Positions 24,201-32,479 of a stretch of DNA of 64,000 nt are shown one piece after another. How positions within the stretch are numbered: position 1 is the first letter of the stretch; each line of letters opens with the position of its first letter. Source of the DNA: Sciscionella marina DSM 45152 (GTDB lineage Bacteria; Actinomycetota; Actinomycetes; Mycobacteriales; Pseudonocardiaceae); contig NZ_KB905390.1 of assembly GCF_000379465.1 (NCBI RefSeq), forward strand, positions 48,117-112,116. The letters run 5' to 3'. The position numbers and the translations under genes were made by a program. A model generated the notes under the pieces. The model saw only the letters and a list, made by a program, of their open reading frames with translations. It was not told the origin of the DNA and did not search any database.

Positions 24201-25910
24201 ATGACGAAGGGTCTGGTGACGCTGGTCAATCCGAATCAGGTGCATCCGCCGATCACCCCTTATGCACTGGACATCCTGACCACGGTGCTGGAGTTCGGCG
24301 GGTTCCGGGCCGAGGTGCTCGACCTGTGCTGGCACCGCGATGACTGGCGTTCGGTACTGCTCGAATACTTCGCCACGCACCGGCCGCTGCTCGTCGGCGT
24401 GACGGTGCGCAATACCGACACCATCTATCCACAGGAACAACGGGTCTTCCTCGAGCAACACCGGGCGGTGCTCCGGCAGATCGCGGACCAGTGCGCGGCC
24501 CCCATCGTAGCGGGCGGGGTCGGATTCTCCTCGATGCCGTACGCGCTCGTGGAGTACTTCGACATTCCCTATGGGGTGAAAGGACCCGGCGAGCACCACA
24601 TCCTCGAGCTGGCCGGCGCGCTCGCCGAGGACCGGGCCCCGCGCGCGGCGCCTGGGCTCATCGTCAACGCGGGCCATCCGCTGGGGCGGTCGGCACGGGG
24701 GACCGCGGGACCACCGGTGCAGAACCCGGCGCCGGCGGACACCGCGTACCTGCGGCGCTCCGGGGTGCCCGGCAAGGTGGACAACCTCGCCTACTACCGG
24801 AACGGCGGGCTGGGCAACATCCTGACCAAGAACGGCTGCCCTTTCGCCTGCACCCACTGCATGGAGCCGGACGCCAAGGGCAGCCGGTTCACCCGGCGGA
24901 CGGTGACCGCGGTCGTCGACGAGATGGAACTGCTCACCGCCTCGGGCGTGTATGACCTGCACACCACCGACAGCGAGTTCAATCTGCTCATCTCGCACAC
25001 CAAGGCCGTGCTCACCGAGGTGATCCGGCGCAAGCATATCGATCCGGGCTCGCCGCTGCACCGCATGCGGCTGTGGATCTACGCCCAGCCCGCTCCGTTC
25101 GACGCCGAGCTGATGGAACTGCTGGCCGGGGCCGGATGTGCGGGCATCAACCTCGCCCCCGATCACGTCCGGGATGAGCTGCTGGACGGATGGAAGGTCA
25201 CCGCGCGTGGCACCCGCTTCTACACCGCGGACGATATCGGCACCGTGTGCGCACTCGCCCGCGCGCACGGAATCCCGGTGATGGCCGAGGTGCTGCTCGC
25301 CATGCCCGGGGAGACGGCGGCGACCCTGGCCGATATCGTGCGCCGCTCACTGGACTGGGATGCCGCTGTTGTCGGGTACACCCTCGGTATCCGGGTGTTT
25401 CCCTACTCGCCATTGGGGATCCGGCTCGCCGCCGAGTGCGCGGGCCGGGCCACCGTCCCCGGACTGCAGTCCAATACGGCCCTCGAACCGATCGTGCTCA
25501 CCCCGCGTGCGGGGTGCCCCGACGCGGCCGCCTACGAGCGGCAGTTCCTGTTCGACGGACACGGCAGAATCCGGCCCGTCTACTATTTCTCACCCGAACT
25601 TCCCGAGGACCCTGGGACGCTGCGGGCCCCGGACGGGCGCTGGACCCGGACACTTCGCCTGCTGCGCAGCCTGGTTCCGGAAACCGAGCAGCACCGGGTC
25701 ATGCTGCCCACCGAGCCCGGATCGGGTGCGGAAGACAACAACTACGCGGACAACCCCTTCCTGCTCCAGCTCACCCGGCTGCACTACGCGGGCGCGTACT
25801 GGTCGTACTGGCCACAGCGCGAACGGATCATGCGCGAGGCGCGGGCCGGGGAGCAGCGCCAGGCGGTGTTGCCCGGAAAGGCGACAGGTGATGCAGGTGC
25901 CCCTCTCTGA
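24201..25910 (+). CDS. Cobalamin-binding-domain radical SAM enzyme
   Basis: A 569-residue class B radical SAM protein. Residues about 5-150 form a Rossmann-like B12-binding domain (LVTLVNPNQVHPP, VGVTVRNTD, VAGGVGFSSM). The radical SAM core has the cluster motif Cys213-x3-Cys217-x2-Cys220 (NGCPFACTHC). ATG 24201 has AAGGAGG at 24186-24192. Such enzymes usually methylate unactivated carbons. The tryptophanase next door makes tryptophan or an indole a natural candidate substrate, comparable to the tryptophan C2-methylase TsrM, but the match to TsrM was not tested. Confidence 0.88.
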   Translation: MTKGLVTLVNPNQVHPPITPYALDILTTVLEFGGFRAEVLDLCWHRDDWRSVLLEYFATHRPLLVGVTVRNTDTIYPQEQRVFLEQHRAVLRQIADQCAAPIVAGGVGFSSMPYALVEYFDIPYGVKGPGEHHILELAGALAEDRAPRAAPGLIVNAGHPLGRSARGTAGPPVQNPAPADTAYLRRSGVPGKVDNLAYYRNGGLGNILTKNGCPFACTHCMEPDAKGSRFTRRTVTAVVDEMELLTASGVYDLHTTDSEFNLLISHTKAVLTEVIRRKHIDPGSPLHRMRLWIYAQPAPFDAELMELLAGAGCAGINLAPDHVRDELLDGWKVTARGTRFYTADDIGTVCALARAHGIPVMAEVLLAMPGETAATLADIVRRSLDWDAAVVGYTLGIRVFPYSPLGIRLAAECAGRATVPGLQSNTALEPIVLTPRAGCPDAAAYERQFLFDGHGRIRPVYYFSPELPEDPGTLRAPDGRWTRTLRLLRSLVPETEQHRVMLPTEPGSGAEDNNYADNPFLLQLTRLHYAGAYWSYWPQRERIMREARAGEQRQAVLPGKATGDAGAPL

Positions 25911-26630
25911 TGTCCCGGCGCGCAACGGTTCGGCCCGCGAACCGCGCGCGACCGGCTGCCCACCGAACCGGAGCTCTCCGCGCAGTACCAGGTCAGCAGG
26001 AACACCGCCCGCGAGGCGTTCCGGGTGCTCGCCAGACAGGGGCTCGTGACGACCAAGCGCGGCGTCACCGGGGGAGTGTTCGTCAGCCGCCCGACACCGA
26101 GCAGGCTCGCCGCCAATCTGCCGACGCCGATCCGGTTGCTCACCGAGGACAGCGGCGACTCCACGCGTTCGCTCGCCGAGGTCCGCGATCCGATCGAGAT
26201 CCACGGGGTCGGACTGGCCGCGCGACGGCGGACCGCGGAGGAACTCGAACACATCCGGGAAGCCCTCATCGATCCCGACGCCGAGGATCTGACCGATCCG
26301 TACGCGAGCGAGTACCGGTTCCACACCGGGGTCCTGGCCGCCGCGCACAATCCGGTGCTCGAGGTCGGCCTCGAGCCCGTGCTGCGGATACTCGGTGAGC
26401 GGCTGCCCGGACGGCATCTGCCCGCGCAGTTCGCCAGGCGGATCGATCGGGAACACCGGGCGATACTCCGTCATCTCGTGGCCGGGAACGAGGCCGGAGC
26501 CCGGGTCGCCATGCACGCGCATCTTGCCGTTCTGCACTGGCACTACGAGTACGGCGGTTCCGCGGAAACCCCGATGCCCCGGCAGGCTCACCCGGGGTCG
26601 GAGCGAAAGTACTTCCGCGCGAACGGCTGA
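25891..26630 (+). pseudogene. GntR/FCD-family regulator, N-terminus broken
   Basis: The frame ending at 26630 encodes most of a GntR regulator: the second half of the winged helix (LPTEPELSAQYQVSRNTARE, EAFRVLARQGLV) and a full FCD ligand domain. That frame runs back into the stop of the radical SAM gene (25908-25910) without any start codon, and the first helix is missing. A plausible start, ATG 25891 with VPLSDVPARNGSA, is in another frame, so a frameshift or small deletion near 25940-25960 has broken the gene. A fragment starting at ATG 26025 would lack DNA binding. Confidence 0.65.
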
Positions 26631-26847
26631 CCACTGAGGGCCGTTTCCTGCCCGGAGTATCGATCAGGGGACGAGCTCGGCTTGTTTTCACCCGTTCGAT
26701 AGCACGGGCATGCCGGACCGTGGGGATTATCGGACACTCAGGGTGATTTGCATTCCTTTGCTATATTTCCCTGCGGTTTTTATCCGCTCCGTTGTGGGTT
26801 AGGTTGCGGCCGTAATTCGCTTGATGAATCCCCGAAAGGAGAATTCG

Positions 26848-27348
26848 GTGAAACAGTTTCGTACGGTCGCTGGAATGGTCTCGCTGGTCTCCGCGGCGGT
26901 GATCGTTGCCGGGTGCGGTTCCGGTGGCGGCCAGGGTGCGGGCGCGAGCAGCTCCGCTTCGGCGCCGTCGTCCAGCAGCGCGCCATCGAGCTCTTCCTCC
27001 TCCGCTTCGGCCTCGTCCGCTCCGGAACAGAGCGAGATCGACAACAAGCTCAAGGAGAGCCCGATCCACTTCGCGCTGATGAAGTCCACGCTCGACGAGA
27101 AGAGCGAGACCACCCTGAAGTCGGTCGCCGAGGTGCTGAACAAGGCCAAGGACACCAAGGTCAAGGTGACCGGTTACGTGGTGCCGAAGTCGCTGCCCGA
27201 GGACCAGGAGAAGAAACTCTCGAAGGAGCGCGCCGAGGCCGTCGCGAGCCAACTGGAGAAGGACGGCGTCGCCAAGGACCGGATCACCGCCGAGGGCGGC
27301 GGAGCTGAGGCAGGCGGTGCCTCGGCGAAAATCTCCGTCATGAAATAG
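26848..27348 (+). CDS. Lipoprotein with OmpA-like C-terminal domain
   Basis: A 166-residue exported protein. The signal peptide ends in VAGC, with lipidated Cys23. Then comes a Ser/Ala-rich linker (about 33-60), then a compact domain resembling OmpA/MotB peptidoglycan-binding folds (strand-helix-strand with LKSVAEVLNKAKDTKVKVTG and SKERAEAVASQLEKDGV). It probably ties the membrane to peptidoglycan. GTG 26848 is preceded by AAAGGAG; an upstream TTG at 26821 is less likely. It is surrounded by unrelated genes. Confidence 0.82.
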   Translation: MKQFRTVAGMVSLVSAAVIVAGCGSGGGQGAGASSSASAPSSSSAPSSSSSSASASSAPEQSEIDNKLKESPIHFALMKSTLDEKSETTLKSVAEVLNKAKDTKVKVTGYVVPKSLPEDQEKKLSKERAEAVASQLEKDGVAKDRITAEGGGAEAGGASAKISVMK

Positions 27349-27354
27349 CTTCGG

Positions 27355-27633
27355 TTATTCGCCGGGGAACGGTGCTTCCGCGTCGAGTAGCCCGCTGGCG
27401 TGTGCGATCACGATGAGCCGTGCCCGGTCGCGCGCCTCGAGTTTGGTCAGCAGCCTGCCGACATAGGTACGTGCGGTCGCCGGGCTGATGAAAAGCCGTT
27501 CGCCGATCTCGGCATTGTCGTATCCGCGTCCGATCGCGGCGAGCACCTCGCGTTCCCGAGGCGCGAGCTGCTCGAGGATGCCGGGATCGGCGCGCTTTCC
27601 GCGGGTGACGGCGCGCAGCGGTTGCGTGGCTAG
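27355..27633 (-). pseudogene. C-terminal remnant of a LuxR/NarL response regulator
   Basis: The frame encodes a complete LuxR helix-turn-helix (LAPREREVLAAIGRGYDNAE, SPATARTYVGRLLTKLEARD) and the usual tail, but no receiver domain. The frame upstream is antisense-like sequence within the alpha/beta-hydrolase gene that ends at 27630, and there is no start codon at the junction. The hydrolase appears to have replaced the 5' part of a response-regulator gene. Confidence 0.65.
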
Positions 27634-28514
27634 TTCGTCCCGAGGTGGGTGCCGAGGAACGCGATCTGCTCGGTGACCACCTGCTCGACCACCGGCGGGT
27701 GGTAGACGGTGAAATGGTCCGCCGGAAAGCGCTCGAGCACCGCGCGGGGAGCGGAATCGGCGACCTTGCGGGCGATCGCCGGGTCGATCAGGTTCTCCCG
27801 GTCGCAGGCGCAGATCAGCAAGGGGCAGCGCACCTTTCGGGCATCGGCTGCCGCGTTGTAGAACAGCATGCCCAGCCCGGAACTCGCGGTGATGCGATTG
27901 TCGAACTCGTAGCCGGGCGGGGTGACCGAATCCCAGCCTTCGAGCGCGCCCGGCTGGTTGACGAACGCGAGTTCTCCGGGTTTCCCGACCAGTCGCACAT
28001 ACCGGCGGGGCAGGCGCAGCGCGGAGCGGATGAGATCGCTGAGGATCGGCCCGGTGAACCGGGCCAGATGGCGGATTCCGGCCCGTGCGACGACCGCGCG
28101 CCCGGAGAGCACCGGGCACTGCACGACGGCTGCCCGCAGCTCCGGATGCCGTGCGGCGGCCGCGACAACATGGCTCGCGCCGAAGGAAGTCCCCCACAGT
28201 GCGAGGCGCCCGGCGTCGATCTCCGGATGTGCGGCGGCGAACGCCAGTGCTGCGTCCACATCGGCGACGTACCGGCGCTGGCTGACCAGTTGCCGCGGGG
28301 TGCCCCCGGATTCGCCGAGGTGCCGGAAGTCGAAGGCCAGTACCGCGATCCCCGCCGCGGAGAACCACTTCTCGTACTGGTCGAGCATCATCTCGTGGGT
28401 CGCTCCGCCGCCGTGTACGAGTACGACGGCCGGGTGCGGTCCTGCGCCGTCCGGGAGGGTGAGCCAGGCGGCGCACCGGTCGCCGCCGGAGGAAAAGCTG
28501 GTGCGGATGGTCAT
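27630..28514 (-). CDS. Alpha/beta-hydrolase (S15/acyl-esterase-like)
   Basis: A 294-residue hydrolase. VLVHGGG gives the oxyanion loop, GTSFGAS the nucleophile Ser, an acid is likely in CDRENLID, and the catalytic His lies in ADHFTVY. The fold resembles small peptidase_S15/dienelactone-type hydrolases; the substrate is unknown. ATG 28514 faces the TetR gene at 28588, with two matching TetR-type operators between, so its expression is probably derepressed by a ligand. Confidence 0.85.
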   Translation of the reverse strand: MTIRTSFSSGGDRCAAWLTLPDGAGPHPAVVLVHGGGATHEMMLDQYEKWFSAAGIAVLAFDFRHLGESGGTPRQLVSQRRYVADVDAALAFAAAHPEIDAGRLALWGTSFGASHVVAAAARHPELRAAVVQCPVLSGRAVVARAGIRHLARFTGPILSDLIRSALRLPRRYVRLVGKPGELAFVNQPGALEGWDSVTPPGYEFDNRITASSGLGMLFYNAAADARKVRCPLLICACDRENLIDPAIARKVADSAPRAVLERFPADHFTVYHPPVVEQVVTEQIAFLGTHLGTN

Positions 28515-28525
28515 GAAACCTCATT

Positions 28526-28573
28526 AGGTACGATGTACGTGAACGACTCCAGTTAAACACGTACCTTGTACGT
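28526..28573. promoter_or_regulatory. Tandem TetR-type operators between hydrolase and TetR genes
   Basis: A perfect palindrome ACGTAC-CTT-GTACGT (28559-28573) and a near-identical AGGTAC-GAT-GTACGT (28526-28540) are centred 33 bp apart in the divergent gap. The repeated 6-3-6 architecture strongly suggests a binding site for the adjacent TetR protein at both promoters. Confidence 0.75.
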
Positions 28574-28587
28574 AATCAAGGAGGGGT

Positions 28588-29217
28588 ATGCCCGCGCCAC
28601 GGAAGTTCACCAAGGAGCGCCTGTGCGAGGCCGCGCTCGCCCTCGTCGACGAGCACGACCTCGCCGGTCTGACCATGCGCAGCCTCGCCGGGGCGTTGGG
28701 GACCGGTGCCATGACGATCTACAACTACGTGGAAGGGCGCTCCGGGCTCGAGCGCCTGGTCACCGAGGCGGTGATGGCTCAGGTCCGGTGGGAACCGGTG
28801 CCCGAGGACTGGGCGGGAGAGGTTTCCGCGATCGCCGAGGGAATGTGGCGTGCCGTGCGGGCGCATCCCCATGCCATTCCGCTCATCCTCACCCGGCGCA
28901 GCCTCGACCTCGGCACGCTCGAACCGGCCGAGGCCCTGTTGCACGCCCTGGCCCGGTCCGGCCGTTCCGGCTCCGAACTTCTGGTGGCGTTCCGCGTGGT
29001 GTCCGGATACGTCACCGGTTTCGCGCAGGCCGAGCTCGCCGGGCTGCTTTCGCTTGCCCACGGCGAAGATCCGGCCAGCGTCACCGAACGGATTGCGGAA
29101 CTGCCCGCGGACCGATTCCCGAAACTGATCGAGATCGCACAGGCGGCAAGGGAGAGCGAAGCGGCTGAGGAATTCCGCGCCGGATTGCGTATCGTACTGA
29201 CCGGATTGGGGGAATAG
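28588..29217 (+). CDS. TetR-family repressor with TetR_C-like ligand domain
   Basis: A 209-residue regulator. Residues about 8-55 form the helix-turn-helix (LCEAALALVDEHDLAGLTMR, then GTGAMTIYNYVEGRSGLE). The C-terminal helices resemble the TetR tetracycline-repressor-type domain. ATG 28588 follows AGGAGGGG. It is divergent from the alpha/beta-hydrolase and flanked by two palindromic operators, a classic self-regulated pair. The inducer is unknown. Confidence 0.88.
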   Translation: MPAPRKFTKERLCEAALALVDEHDLAGLTMRSLAGALGTGAMTIYNYVEGRSGLERLVTEAVMAQVRWEPVPEDWAGEVSAIAEGMWRAVRAHPHAIPLILTRRSLDLGTLEPAEALLHALARSGRSGSELLVAFRVVSGYVTGFAQAELAGLLSLAHGEDPASVTERIAELPADRFPKLIEIAQAARESEAAEEFRAGLRIVLTGLGE

Positions 29218-29354
29218 GGTCCAGGTTTTCCTGGAGGTGAGCCCGCCGGTTTTCCCTCGCTTCGCGTGCGGTTCCGCGCGTATCGCCGAATGAATCGCTT
29301 GTGCCGTAAGGGATTCATGCGGCTGCTCCATTCAGGCGATGCTCGATCGAGGGA

Positions 29355-29568
29355 CTGAACTGCGACGCCGGAATCATCCCCACCGTGCTCGGCGGCGAGG
29401 GTGGGGTGCTCGACATGGGTCCCGGGACCGCATCGCAGCACCCAAACTTCACCGAAGACTCATCGCCCGCGGCCACGGTTGTGCCCACCCCGACTGCGAT
29501 CACCCACCAAACCTCACCCAGGCGCATCACATCCAGCACGGCAAACCCGAATTCACCCCACCCCAATA
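29355..29568 (+). pseudogene. Remnant of a DUF222/HNH endonuclease gene
   Basis: The DNA encodes pieces of the C-terminus of a DUF222/HNH nuclease in two frames. LNCDAGIIPTVLGGEGGVLD is followed, after a frameshift near 29420, by RDRIAAPKLHRRLIARGHGC, HPDCDHPP, LTQAHHIQHG and KPEFTPPQY. Between HIQHG and KPEF about 25 residues of the normal HNH core are missing. It is thus frameshifted and internally deleted. An intact DUF222/HNH gene of another subgroup lies at 46823-47980. Confidence 0.7.
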
Positions 29569-29621
29569 CCGGCAATTCACCGGCACGTCCTCGGTACGCT
29601 GACCGTATCGCCGTTCTGCTG

Positions 29622-30098
29622 GTGACCGGTATGCCCGGGGTAGGGAAGTCCACGGTGCTCAGTCTGCTGGAGCAGCGGGATTACCGGGCGGTGGACACCG
29701 ACCTCGGCTGGTGGATCGAGAATGCCCCGCTGCCCGGCGGAACCGGTACGGAACCGCAGTGGCGCGAGGACCGGATCGAGGCGTTGATCGCGGAACACGA
29801 GCGATCGGGCGAACCGTTGTTCATCGCGGGGACGGTCGTGAACCAAGGCGCGTTCTATCCCCGGTTCGCCGAGATCATCCTGCACAGCGCCCCGCTGCCG
29901 GTCATGCTCGAACGCATCGAGGCCCGCAGCACCAATCCGTTCGGCAAGACTCCCGAGGAACGCGAACGCATCATCGCGGACACCGCCGAGATCGACCCGC
30001 TGCTGCGCTCCTCGGCCACCGTGGAACTCGATACCCGGCGGCCGATCGCCGAAACAGTGGACCGGCTCGCGGCGCTCGGCGGTTCCGAAAACGGCTAA
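29622..30098 (+). CDS. P-loop kinase/ATPase, small-molecule kinase type
   Basis: At least 158 residues with Walker A GMPGVGKST directly at the N-terminus, DTDLGWW, and a C-terminal LID-like part rich in Arg/Glu (TPEERERIIADTAEIDPLL). It resembles shikimate/adenylate-kinase-like proteins of unknown substrate. The start is uncertain. GTG 29622 leaves almost no strand before the P-loop, and the same frame is open upstream (IAVLLVTG) into the HNH remnant without ATG, GTG or TTG. The true start may have been lost. It converges with the gene at 30095 with a four-base overlap. Confidence 0.65.
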   Translation: MTGMPGVGKSTVLSLLEQRDYRAVDTDLGWWIENAPLPGGTGTEPQWREDRIEALIAEHERSGEPLFIAGTVVNQGAFYPRFAEIILHSAPLPVMLERIEARSTNPFGKTPEERERIIADTAEIDPLLRSSATVELDTRRPIAETVDRLAALGGSENG

Positions 30099-31000
30099 GC
30101 AGCCCGGGTTCCGGTGAGCGGGAAGGTTCCACCGCCGGTGATGGTGACCGTTCCGGTGAAGGAATCGCCGTCGATACTGCCCTCGGCACTGATGTCGAAC
30201 GCCGCCGGTTCGGTCACCTGCGCGGTGAGGGTGAGATGCGTGCCGTCCACGGTGCCGCTGGTGATGGGGACGGTGATCTCCATCTGGGTGTCGAAGATGG
30301 AACCGGTGACGGCGCCGCCGCTGGTGTCGAGGCTCAGCACGAGGGCCTTACTCCCCGCGGGATGGGTGAACGTGAGGTTCCAGGTGCCGTTCGGGCCGGT
30401 CTTGCCGCTCGGCGCGCTGGGCGCTTCGGCGGTGTCCGCGGTGAACGCGGGCGTGGAACCGTGCGCCGCACCAAGTGCTGCTTGCCCGGCTTTCATCTCG
30501 AGGCCCGCGGAGTTCAGGAATCCGGCCATCATCCGGTAGAAGCCGACCAGGAACAGCAGTTCGATGATCTGGGCCTCGTCCCGGGTTTCGGCAAGCGCGG
30601 CCCAAGTTTCGTCGCAGACGTACACCTCGGCGCAGAGTTCGTCCACCGCGCGCAGCACGGCGGCATCGCTCGGCGACCATTCGGCGCCGGCATCGGAAAG
30701 CGCCTCGATCTCGGTCTCGGTGGCGCCGGCGCCGAGCGCGGCCGGTGCGTGGTTGGCCCACTCGTAGGGTGCGTCGCAGCGCAGCGCAACCCGCAGGATG
30801 GCCAGTTCGCGGATCCGGCCGTCGAGGGTTCCCTGGGCGAGCAGAAAACCACCCAGCGGCTGGAAAGCCTGGGACAGTCCGGGATGGTGCGCCAGCACCT
30901 GGATCACGGTGTCCGCGCCGAGCCTGGCCAGCTTGCGCAGTTCGGGGCTCATGTCCGCGGTGGGAAGTGGCTGGATCCGGGGAGGTGTCGCCTGTGGCAT
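30095..31000 (-). CDS. Carboxymuconolactone-decarboxylase-like protein with extra beta domain
   Basis: A 301-residue two-domain protein. Residues about 15-175 form a CMD/AhpD-like helical domain (LAILRVALRCDAPYEWANH near 65-85); the usual CxxC pair is not present. Residues about 195-301 are a Thr/Gly-rich beta-sandwich-like domain (WNLTFTHPAG, GTVTITGGGTFPLTGTR) without a signal peptide. The fusion is unusual. It starts at ATG 31000, one base after the stop of a TetR gene that precedes it, so both are co-transcribed. Function unknown; a decarboxylase or dehydrogenase-like role is possible. Confidence 0.8.
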   Translation of the reverse strand: MPQATPPRIQPLPTADMSPELRKLARLGADTVIQVLAHHPGLSQAFQPLGGFLLAQGTLDGRIRELAILRVALRCDAPYEWANHAPAALGAGATETEIEALSDAGAEWSPSDAAVLRAVDELCAEVYVCDETWAALAETRDEAQIIELLFLVGFYRMMAGFLNSAGLEMKAGQAALGAAHGSTPAFTADTAEAPSAPSGKTGPNGTWNLTFTHPAGSKALVLSLDTSGGAVTGSIFDTQMEITVPITSGTVDGTHLTLTAQVTEPAAFDISAEGSIDGDSFTGTVTITGGGTFPLTGTRAA

Positions 31001-31001
31001 G

Positions 31002-31643
31002 TCAGCTCCTTCGCTGGTCGTCGGGCTCGAGTCCCAGCGCGGTTCGCATCGCGGCGGCTTCCTCGGTGCCGAGCATGGGGCGGGAATAGATGTCGATCAA
31101 TGCGCTGGCGAGCAACCGGTCTCCCTCGGCGCTGGACACGTCCACGCCGAGGACCCGGGTGAGTTGCTGTTGCAGTACCAGCACGGAAAGGGCCATCGCG
31201 GTGCCCACTGCGGCCCTCGTCCGGGAGTCGGCGCCCGGCGGATCGGCGCGCCGCGCATCGGCCTCGTCGAGCCACTGCTGCCCGAGATCCACCATCATGT
31301 CGAACAAGGGAGTGGCGCGGCCCTCGGTGAGGGCGCGCGCCAGATACCGCTGATACGTCCCGATCGCGGCCCGCGCGAGGGCCACCGGGTTCATGCCGTC
31401 CGCCGTCGGATCGGCACGCACTCGCTCGTTGATCTGGCGCAGCAGCTCCGCCAGATGTGCGTCGCACGCCTCGCGCAGCGCCTCCTTGCTGCCGAAATGA
31501 TGCCGGACCAGTCCGGAGGAGACCCCGGCCGTCTCGGCGATTTCCCGGATGGTGGCCCGGTCGAAGCCGTGTTCACCGAAGTGCCACAGCGCCGCGTCCC
31601 GGATGCGGGCTCGGGCGGTGCGGTCCTCCGGTGAATCGGCCAT
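31002..31643 (-). CDS. TetR-family repressor
   Basis: A 213-residue regulator with an N-terminal helix-turn-helix (IRDAALWHFGEHGFDRATIR, then GVSSGLVRHHFGSKEALREA) and a helical ligand domain. ATG 31643 is used because the frame upstream runs through a perfect 13-bp inverted repeat, its probable operator. It precedes the CMD-like gene by one base. The pair is probably self-regulated; the SDR gene upstream on the same strand may be read through. Confidence 0.88.
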   Translation of the reverse strand: MADSPEDRTARARIRDAALWHFGEHGFDRATIREIAETAGVSSGLVRHHFGSKEALREACDAHLAELLRQINERVRADPTADGMNPVALARAAIGTYQRYLARALTEGRATPLFDMMVDLGQQWLDEADARRADPPGADSRTRAAVGTAMALSVLVLQQQLTRVLGVDVSSAEGDRLLASALIDIYSRPMLGTEEAAAMRTALGLEPDDQRRS

Positions 31644-31656
31644 GCCCGCCACGCTA

Positions 31657-31692
31657 CTACACACACGTGCAGTTTGCTACACGTGTGTGTAG
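31657..31692. promoter_or_regulatory. 13-bp inverted repeat, operator of the TetR/CMD operon
   Basis: CTACACACACGTG (31657-31669) and CACGTGTGTGTAG (31680-31692) form a perfect inverted repeat with a 10-base spacer, ending one base before the SDR stop codon. It lies 14 bases upstream of the TetR start, fitting autorepression. Confidence 0.7.
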
Positions 31693-32430
31693 TCAGATAT
31701 TGAATCCGCCGTCCACCGCCAATCGTGCGCCGGTGGTGTAGCTGCCGTCCGCGCCGGCGAGATGCGAAACGGTGGCCGCGATCTCGGCGGGATTGCCGTA
31801 CCGGCCGAGCGCGGTGAATCCGTTCACGGTCTCGGCGGCCGGACCGTCGGCCGGATTCAGGTCGGTGTCGATCGGCCCGGGGTCGACCTGGTTGACGGTG
31901 ATCCCGCGCGGACCGAGTTCGCGGGCGAGCCCCTTGGTCAGCCCGGCGAGCGCGGCCTTGCTCATGGCGTACAGCGAGAATCCGGGGAACACCACTCGTT
32001 CGGCGACATTGCTGCCGATGTTGATGATGCGCCCACCGGAGGGGAGGTGCGCGGCCGCGGCCTTGGCGATCAGGAACGGGGCGCGCACGTTCACCGCGAC
32101 CGTCTCGTCGAACAATTCCCGGCCGAGTTCCTCGACGGGAGCGACGTGATAGACCCCGGCGTTGTTGACCACCACGTCGAGCCGGTCGTATTCGTCGAGC
32201 ACCCGTCGCACGAGACCGGTCGCCGCTTCCGGATCCGAGCTCTCGCAACGGATCGCGAGCGCGCGCCGTCCGGTGGCCTCGATCTTCGCGGTCACATCCG
32301 CGGCCGCTGCGGCGTCACGCCGGTAGGTGAGCGCGATGTCCATCCCGTCCTCGGCGAGCCGGTTCGCGATCGCCGAACCGATACCCCTGCTGCCGCCGGT
32401 GATCAGGGCGACTTTGGTTTTCTCAGTCAT
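31693..32430 (-). CDS. Short-chain dehydrogenase, 3-oxoacyl-reductase-like
   Basis: A 245-residue classical SDR: TGGSRGIG at 11-18, NNAGVYH near 90, INIGSN near 136, the YAMSK active-site pair and a C-terminal VDGGFNI. This pattern matches FabG-like reductases acting on ketones with NADP(H) (Arg in SRG and YRRD). It begins at ATG 32430, divergent from nothing and 49 bases from the permease gene end. Substrate unknown. It lies upstream of a TetR gene whose operator touches its stop codon. Confidence 0.88.
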   Translation of the reverse strand: MTEKTKVALITGGSRGIGSAIANRLAEDGMDIALTYRRDAAAAADVTAKIEATGRRALAIRCESSDPEAATGLVRRVLDEYDRLDVVVNNAGVYHVAPVEELGRELFDETVAVNVRAPFLIAKAAAAHLPSGGRIINIGSNVAERVVFPGFSLYAMSKAALAGLTKGLARELGPRGITVNQVDPGPIDTDLNPADGPAAETVNGFTALGRYGNPAEIAATVSHLAGADGSYTTGARLAVDGGFNI

Positions 32431-32479
32431 ACCGCCATCGTGGGGCAGCGGCGGCGGTGTCGCTGGCGAAGATCGGCCG

